Shown piece by piece: positions 55,645-60,409 of a stretch of DNA of 60,409 bases. Where the stretch lies: NCBI GenBank assembly GCA_028710495.1, contig JAQUST010000001.1:93933-154341 (forward strand). The letters run 5' to 3'. Origin of the DNA: Clostridia bacterium. Lineage in GTDB: Bacteria; Bacillota; Clostridia; Christensenellales; CAG-917. The notes below the pieces were generated by a model. The model did not search any database. It was not told where the DNA came from and was given only the letters and a program-made list of their open reading frames with translations. Position 1 is the stretch's first letter. Every line of letters starts with the position of its first letter. A program made the translations under genes and the position numbers.

Positions 55645-56220
55645 ATGAAACTTGTACTAGCGACCACCAACAAAAATAAACTTAGAGAAATTAAATCAGT
55701 TTTAGGTAATAAATTCGATGATGTAATGACATTTAAGGATTTGAATTTGGACATCGAAATCGAAGAAACGGGCACTACTTTTATTGAAAATGCAATGTTA
55801 AAAGCAAGTGAAATATGTAAAATCACAGGGCTTCCCGCTTTAGCTGATGACAGTGGTTTATCAGTCGATGTTTTGAACGGAGCTCCTGGAGTTTATTCTG
55901 CCAGATATGCAGGACTCGAACATAATGATGAAAACAACAACGAGAAACTTCTCGAGGTTTTGAAAAATGAGAGCAATAGAGCTGCACATTTTACTTCCGC
56001 AGTTGTCCTGTGTTTTCCCGATGGTTCTTCACTTTCTGCCGAGGCTTATGCCGAAGGCGAAATATTGAGAGAAACGCGTGGAGCAAACGGTTTCGGCTAT
56101 GACCCCCTTTTCTTCTCTCACGAACTTGGCAAAACATTTGCCGAAGCAACTGCTGAAGAAAAAAATGCTATATCTCACCGCGCAAGAGCAATACAAAAAC
56201 TTGTTGCTCAATTAAACTAA
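55645..56220 (+). CDS. rdgB: Non-canonical purine NTP pyrophosphatase RdgB/HAM1
   Basis: Hydrolyses ITP, dITP and XTP to monophosphates, cleaning the nucleotide pool. The 191-residue protein has the family N-terminus KLVLATTNKNKLREI, ETGTTFIENAMLKA, LADDSGLSVDVLNGAPGVYSAR with the catalytic acidic residues, and the base-binding GANGFGYDPLFF and SHRARAIQKL. Its stop overlaps the next start by one base (TAATG), so the two genes are coupled, a frequent pairing in bacteria. Confidence 0.95.
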   Translation: MKLVLATTNKNKLREIKSVLGNKFDDVMTFKDLNLDIEIEETGTTFIENAMLKASEICKITGLPALADDSGLSVDVLNGAPGVYSARYAGLEHNDENNNEKLLEVLKNESNRAAHFTSAVVLCFPDGSSLSAEAYAEGEILRETRGANGFGYDPLFFSHELGKTFAEATAEEKNAISHRARAIQKLVAQLN

Positions 56221-56684
56221 TGAAATCTATTATAGCATTTTCAGACAGCCACAATAATCCTCTGCCCTCCTACTTTGAGCAAATACTTGATGAAGCTGAT
56301 TATATTTTCTTTTTAGGCGATGGATTGCAAGGACTATCAAAATATTTTGTTAAAGACAATTTTTATGCAGTAAAAGGAAATTGTGACTATATGCCTTTTG
56401 ATGACGAAATTGAAATAACGGTTGAGGGCGTAAATATTTTACTTACGCACGGCAATCGTTATTCAGTTAGAAATAGCAACTTAGATTTGCTTTATCGTGC
56501 AAAAGAAATAGGTGCGGATTGCGTTTTATACGGACACACGCATATCGCTTTGATTGAAAAAGAAGAAGGCGTGCTACTTATCAATCCAGGTTCAATTTCA
56601 TCACCGAGAATCGACCTGCCCTCATACGCATATATCACCGTAATCAATAAAAAGGTGCTTTGCAAAATTGTTCATATTGGCTAA
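56220..56684 (+). CDS. YfcE/MJ0936 family metallophosphoesterase
   Basis: A 154-residue calcineurin-like phosphodiesterase. Metal motifs in order are FSDSHNN (D-x-H), FFLGDG (GD-x), VKGNCDY (GN-x-D), LTHGNRY (H) and YGHTHIA (GH-x-H), all intact. Members cleave phosphodiesters; the natural substrate is uncertain. It is coupled to rdgB. Confidence 0.92.
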   Translation: MKSIIAFSDSHNNPLPSYFEQILDEADYIFFLGDGLQGLSKYFVKDNFYAVKGNCDYMPFDDEIEITVEGVNILLTHGNRYSVRNSNLDLLYRAKEIGADCVLYGHTHIALIEKEEGVLLINPGSISSPRIDLPSYAYITVINKKVLCKIVHIG

Positions 56685-56714
56685 TACTTTATTAGTTATT
56701 TTTGAATTGCTCTC

Positions 56715-56900
56715 AATTTACTTTCTTACTTTTTGAATTTATCTGTTGCTTTCCGAATTAGTCTGTTACCTTCCGTATTTATTTGTTTCTATTTAATTTT
56801 TCAACGTAAATTACTAAACTTTTGTTTTAATTCCAGAATTTTCTTTGTTGTATACTGAATTTTTCTTTGTGTAAGATATAATTTTTAGCTTTGCGTGTTA
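56715..56900. repeat. 20-21 bp degenerate repeats downstream of the acetyltransferase gene
   Basis: One set has units at 56715, 56735, 56755 and 56775 (GAATTTATCTGTTGCTTTCC type). A second has units at 56836, 56857 and 56879 (GAATTTTTCTTTGT type). Together they fill the space between the convergent phosphoesterase and acetyltransferase genes. Confidence 0.6.
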
Positions 56901-56912
56901 ATCTTTTATTAA

Positions 56913-58100
56913 TTAGCTCTCATCTTCTTCAGATCTTTCTATCTCTACACCTCTTTCATTTTCCTCGATTTCGATAATCTCATTTTTTTCCTCTTCATGC
57001 GGGGCAATAGGACTATCTTCATCATTTATATCATCATTTATACCATCGTTTTTTTCGTTTTCTTCTCTTTCTTTATCTTCATCTGCTCGTACTATATCTT
57101 CTTCTTTTTCTTTACCTTCTACTACTTCAATTATACCTTGCTGAGAATTTTCTGTCAAAAAATCTTTTTCAATATTTTTCTCATCTGAATTATAATAATT
57201 CATGTTCGAATCATCTGAATTTTCGATTGTTTCTTTCTCTGAATGGTCGTTCAAAGTCAAATTCTCTTCTCTTGTATCACTTATATTTTCTTTCAAATTT
57301 TCATTTTCAGTGGCAATATCAACACTTTTTGCTTCAATTGGTCTAACAACTGATTTGGCTCTCTGTACTATTTTTGCTTCTCCTATCTCTGTTTGTGGCA
57401 AAACAAACTGCGTGATTTCTTCTTCAATCACGCTAGCCTCCAAAATTTCAGGTTGCTGTTGGTTGACGGCGGGATAGGCGAAATTATTGTTATTACACAA
57501 ATTTTTTACATTTTGCTTAGTATTATATCTATTTTTATCTTCAGCTGTGATAGCCCTGAGAATTCTGCACGGGTTGCCCGCGGCAATAACTCCTGAAGGT
57601 ATGCTTTTTGTGACCACACTTCCTGCACCTATAACAGTATTATCGCCTATGACCACATTCGGCAAAACAACAACATTTCCTCCAATCCAAACATTGTTTC
57701 CAACAATAATAGGATAAGCATATTCTAGTCCTGCATTTCTTTGAGCAACATCAAGAGGATGCCCTGCAGTGTAGAATGCACAATTTGGCGCAATGAAAAC
57801 ATTGTCTCCAAATCTAACTTTCGCAGCATCAAGTATGACTAAATTATGATTAGCGTAAAAATTTTCGCCAATTTCAATATTATAGCCATAATCGCACCAA
57901 AAATTTGATTCAATGATGAAATTACGCTTCGTTTTCGCAAACAATTTTCGTATTATTTTTTCTCTGCTTTTTTTATCGCTGGGTGCTGTGAAATTATATT
58001 TGAAACAAATATCCTTGCACGCACGCAGTTCAGCTTGCATTCGCTTATCGCTATTAGCAAAATACAATAATCCTCTGGCACATTTTTCTTTTTCTTTCAT
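56913..58100 (-). CDS. Maltose/galactoside O-acetyltransferase-like protein with long acidic tail
   Basis: The first 190 residues are a left-handed beta-helix acetyltransferase of the Maa/LacA type: N-terminal maltose-acetyltransferase cap (ACKDICFKYNF), hexapeptide repeats, the catalytic His in FYTAGHPLDVAQR, and GNNVWIGGNVVVLPNVVIGD followed by AAGNPCRILR. Beyond that come about 200 residues of a disordered-looking, strongly acidic Glu/Asn/Asp-rich tail ending in EEDES. The ATG at 58100 is chosen for AAAGGA upstream. Acetyl acceptor and tail function are unknown. The tail is encoded by low-complexity DNA. Confidence 0.82.
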   Translation of the reverse strand: MKEKEKCARGLLYFANSDKRMQAELRACKDICFKYNFTAPSDKKSREKIIRKLFAKTKRNFIIESNFWCDYGYNIEIGENFYANHNLVILDAAKVRFGDNVFIAPNCAFYTAGHPLDVAQRNAGLEYAYPIIVGNNVWIGGNVVVLPNVVIGDNTVIGAGSVVTKSIPSGVIAAGNPCRILRAITAEDKNRYNTKQNVKNLCNNNNFAYPAVNQQQPEILEASVIEEEITQFVLPQTEIGEAKIVQRAKSVVRPIEAKSVDIATENENLKENISDTREENLTLNDHSEKETIENSDDSNMNYYNSDEKNIEKDFLTENSQQGIIEVVEGKEKEEDIVRADEDKEREENEKNDGINDDINDEDSPIAPHEEEKNEIIEIEENERGVEIERSEEDES

Positions 58101-58363
58101 AATTCCTTTTCCCAAGCTTAATAAAAATATTATATACTTAATATATATATTAGTCAAAACAAACTTTTTTTGCTAGTTTGCAAGACAAGTATATCTTCAA
58201 TATTTTACTCAAAAAATATATTATGATAAAAAATAGTTTTGTAAAAATACTGGTGCTTTGGAATGAATAACTTAATTCATTTCGCTATATTTTTTTTGGT
58301 TTTATATTGGGAAACTTGCAAGTTTATCTAAATCTAGCTATATTTTAGCAATTTAACATACAA

Positions 58364-58389
58364 AAAAAGACTGCAAATGCAGTCTTTTT
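58364..58389 (-). terminator. Terminator after desulfoferrodoxin gene
   Basis: AAAAAGACTGC pairs with GCAGTCTTTTT around AAAT, just past the dfx stop, with further T's on the minus strand. Confidence 0.9.
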
Positions 58390-58407
58390 ATAGTTCGTTT
58401 TCTTAAA

Positions 58408-58782
58408 TTATGCTTTCCACAAACTATGAATATTGCAATATTCATATGCCGCAACAACTTCATCAAGGTCACTCATCATAAACTCTGCGACAGGAGCTTG
58501 TCCCGGAAAAAGTTCTTTTCTTTGGCATCCTTCTTTTGTTTGAAGAGCAATCCACTGAATGTAATGGGCATCAATCATAGGATGTTCTATTGAACCGACT
58601 TTGACCATAACCTTTTTGCCATCAATCGTCACAACCGGGACATGCTTTTCGAGTGACGCATCAGTTGTACCTGGAATAATTTCTTCCATTTTTTTGCCAC
58701 AGCAAACAATTGGGACTCCTGAGTTCTTTACATATTCAACAATATTCCCACAAATTGAACAACGATAATATTTCTGTTCCAT
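58408..58782 (-). CDS. dfx: Desulfoferrodoxin (superoxide reductase, class with two iron centres)
   Basis: Reduces superoxide to hydrogen peroxide with electrons from rubredoxin. The 124 residues carry the desulforedoxin-like centre I (CSICG and VCCGKK) and the catalytic centre II ligands: His in EKHVPV with the adjoining Glu-Lys, His in EHPM and HYIQW, and Cys/His in EYCNIHSLW. GGAGGG precedes the ATG. It is last in the run rubredoxin-fprA-dfx. Confidence 0.95.
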   Translation of the reverse strand: MEQKYYRCSICGNIVEYVKNSGVPIVCCGKKMEEIIPGTTDASLEKHVPVVTIDGKKVMVKVGSIEHPMIDAHYIQWIALQTKEGCQRKELFPGQAPVAEFMMSDLDEVVAAYEYCNIHSLWKA

Positions 58783-58839
58783 GAAACTCCCTCCATATAT
58801 TTTTATTTTTAATATAAATTGCTACGATTGAATATACAA

Positions 58840-60048
58840 TTATTTACTATCATAGCTTTCAACGATTGCTTTTGCAAGGTCTTTTAATTCACCAAGTTGA
58901 TTTTCTTTCAAAGACGATTTTATTGTAACTGCATTTTCAATCACGGTCATATTTTTCATTTCAGAAATGATATCTTTGATTAGCTTGCCTGACATAGGCG
59001 CCCACGAGCCATTTTGAATTATAGCAACAGTCCTATTTTGCAAATTGTGAGCTTTTAGGTCAAGTAGAAAAGTTTCCATATTGCTGAATATACCTGCATT
59101 GTAAGTGGTTGAAGCAATAACTATATGACTACAACGGAAGGCTTCAGAAACCAAATTTGAAACATGAGTCGACGACACATCGTACATCGCAATTTTTTTC
59201 ACTCCCGCTTCAGCAAGAAGTGTAGCAAAAATATTTGCAGTATTTTCTGTATTGCCATAAACCGAACCGTAAACAATCAAAACCGCATCATCTTCAGGCG
59301 TGTAACTTCCCCATTTTTGATGTTTCTCAATTATATAATCAAGATTTGTGCGCCATATTGGACCGTGCAACGGGCATATCATATTGATATCAAGTGCAGC
59401 AGCCTTTTTCAAAAGTGAGACAACCTGCGCGCCATATTTGCCAACAATGTTTGTGTAGTATCTTCTTGCATCATCGAGCCAGTCGCGGTCAAAGTCTATT
59501 TCATCTGCAAACATATTGCCATTTAATGCGCCAAATGTGCCAAAAGCATCAGCTGAAAACAATATTTTTGAGGTGGCATCATATGTGACCATAACTTCCG
59601 GCCAATGAACCATAGGCGCCATAACAAATGACAAGTTATGCTTGCCAGTGCAAAGCGTATCGCCCTCTTTCACAAGTATCATTCTGCTGTCAATGTCGAA
59701 TTCAAAAAATTGTTTCAACATCGCTGAAGTCTTGCTGTTGCCAACGATTTTTACATTTGGATAACGCGAAATCAAATCTCCGATACTGGCACAATGATCC
59801 GGTTCCATATGGTTTATTATCAAATAATCAAGTGGCTCGCCATTCAAAATATGCTCAATATTTTCGAAAAACTGCCTGCTGACAGCATAATCAACCGTAT
59901 CAAGCAAAACCGTTTTCTCATCCATAAGTAAAAATGAGTTGTATGAAATTCCACTTGGAATTGGGTAAAGGTTTTCAAACAATGCAAGACGACGGTCATT
60001 GCCTCCGACCCAATATAATTCATTTGTTATTTGTCTTGTGCAATACAT
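58840..60048 (-). CDS. fprA: A-type flavoprotein / flavodiiron oxygen reductase
   Basis: Reduces oxygen (and possibly nitric oxide) to water using electrons from rubredoxin. The 402 residues contain a metallo-beta-lactamase-like diiron domain with HMEPDHCAS (H-x-E-x-D-H), MVHWPEVM, the later Asp in FSADAFG, and PLHGPIW. A flavodoxin domain follows from about residue 255 (VYGSVYGNTENTA, TTYNAGIF, NGSWAP). A CGGAG ribosome site precedes the ATG. The gene lies between rubredoxin and desulfoferrodoxin. Confidence 0.95.
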   Translation of the reverse strand: MYCTRQITNELYWVGGNDRRLALFENLYPIPSGISYNSFLLMDEKTVLLDTVDYAVSRQFFENIEHILNGEPLDYLIINHMEPDHCASIGDLISRYPNVKIVGNSKTSAMLKQFFEFDIDSRMILVKEGDTLCTGKHNLSFVMAPMVHWPEVMVTYDATSKILFSADAFGTFGALNGNMFADEIDFDRDWLDDARRYYTNIVGKYGAQVVSLLKKAAALDINMICPLHGPIWRTNLDYIIEKHQKWGSYTPEDDAVLIVYGSVYGNTENTANIFATLLAEAGVKKIAMYDVSSTHVSNLVSEAFRCSHIVIASTTYNAGIFSNMETFLLDLKAHNLQNRTVAIIQNGSWAPMSGKLIKDIISEMKNMTVIENAVTIKSSLKENQLGELKDLAKAIVESYDSK

Positions 60049-60206
60049 CTTAAACTCCGATAATTTTTATGTTTAATTTACATAATTGCTCAGCTAAATT
60101 TTCTTAGCCATAATTTCAAATAATGCTAACAAAACAAATTAAATCGACAAATTTGTGCCAACATTCTCAAAATCAAATATATTTTTATTAAAATTTTTTG
60201 ACAGTT

Positions 60207-60365
60207 TTATTCTTCCGAAAAGTTCTCTTTTCCAACACCGCAAATTGGGCAAACCCAATCCTCTGGAAGGTCTTCAAATGCTGTGCCTGCTGCTACTCCG
60301 TTGTCAGGGTCACCAACAGCTGGGTCATATTCATATCCACATATATCACATATATATTTTTTCAT
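60207..60365 (-). CDS. Rubredoxin
   Basis: A 52-residue iron electron carrier. The two metal-binding loops are [12 protein letters not shown] and [10 protein letters not shown], giving the Cys4 site. The start follows GGAGG by seven bases. It donates electrons to the flavodiiron protein and the superoxide reductase encoded downstream. The gene is complete; its promoter lies at or beyond the window edge. Confidence 0.95.
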   Translation of the reverse strand: MKKYICDICGYEYDPAVGDPDNGVAAGTAFEDLPEDWVCPICGVGKENFSEE

Positions 60366-60409
60366 TGTTTATCCTCCGTTAATTTGTTTTTATTATTCAA
60401 GTTTATTTG

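Overview
The window reads as part of the chromosome of a low-GC, strictly anaerobic Gram-positive bacterium of the class Clostridia, probably uncultured and host-associated. The support is: the SCIFF peptide with its radical SAM maturase, the conserved run scfAB-TIGR04086-yajC-tgt-queA-ruvBAC and secDF-recJ-relA-hydrolase-hemZ, McsA/McsB/ClpC, a rubredoxin-flavodiiron protein-desulfoferrodoxin set, a secreted BspA-type leucine-rich protein, and the standard code with UGA as stop. I saw no tRNA, rRNA, prophage, insertion sequence or CRISPR array.

Layout. 1-6.1 kb (minus): a DUF1846 protein and a translationally coupled type IIA topoisomerase pair (parE-parC type). 6.4-12.1 kb: a lysophospholipase-like hydrolase (minus), then murG, an unrecognised exported protein, a small membrane protein and lgt (plus). 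12.3-24.9 kb (minus): pnp, rpsO, hemZ, a metallo-beta-lactamase-fold hydrolase, relA, recJ, secF, secD. 25.3-35.2 kb (minus): degV, the SCIFF maturase and peptide, a TIGR04086 membrane protein, yajC, tgt, queA, ruvB, ruvA, ruvC. 35.4-39.6 kb (minus): a MalK-like ATPase that has lost most catalytic motifs, a YfbR-type HD nucleotidase, and a secreted pair (leucine-rich lipoprotein and Cys-rich metalloprotease) of lower GC. 39.8-50.8 kb (minus): pgi, a TIM-barrel isomerase-like protein, a short hibernation factor, clpC-mcsB-mcsA without ctsR, galU, galE. 50.9-56.7 kb (plus): dinB, a SIS-domain protein, a Na/phosphate cotransporter, rdgB and a YfcE-like phosphoesterase. 56.9-60.4 kb (minus): an acetyltransferase with a long acidic tail, desulfoferrodoxin, flavodiiron protein and rubredoxin.

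Most genes are housekeeping. They cover DNA topology, recombination and repair (topoisomerase, RecJ, RuvABC, DinB), queuosine tRNA modification (Tgt, QueA), protein export (SecDF, YajC), RNA turnover, stringent response, protein quality control, cell-wall and lipoprotein assembly (MurG, Lgt) and oxygen defence (Rd -> FprA, Dfx).

The most unusual signals are between genes. Many intergenic regions carry private short tandem arrays (20 to 88 bp units). Several arrays contain copies of the neighbouring gene's own stop or start region (degV, TIGR04086, the TIM-barrel gene, ruvB), so they look like amplified gene ends. A row of three DnaA boxes at 28784-28815 lies away from any obvious origin, next to a 12-bp inverted repeat. 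Other points are two probable leaderless mRNAs, Shine-Dalgarno sites separated from or buried by hairpins, and the degenerate MalK-like ATPase. All function calls come from reading sequence motifs; no database search was run.
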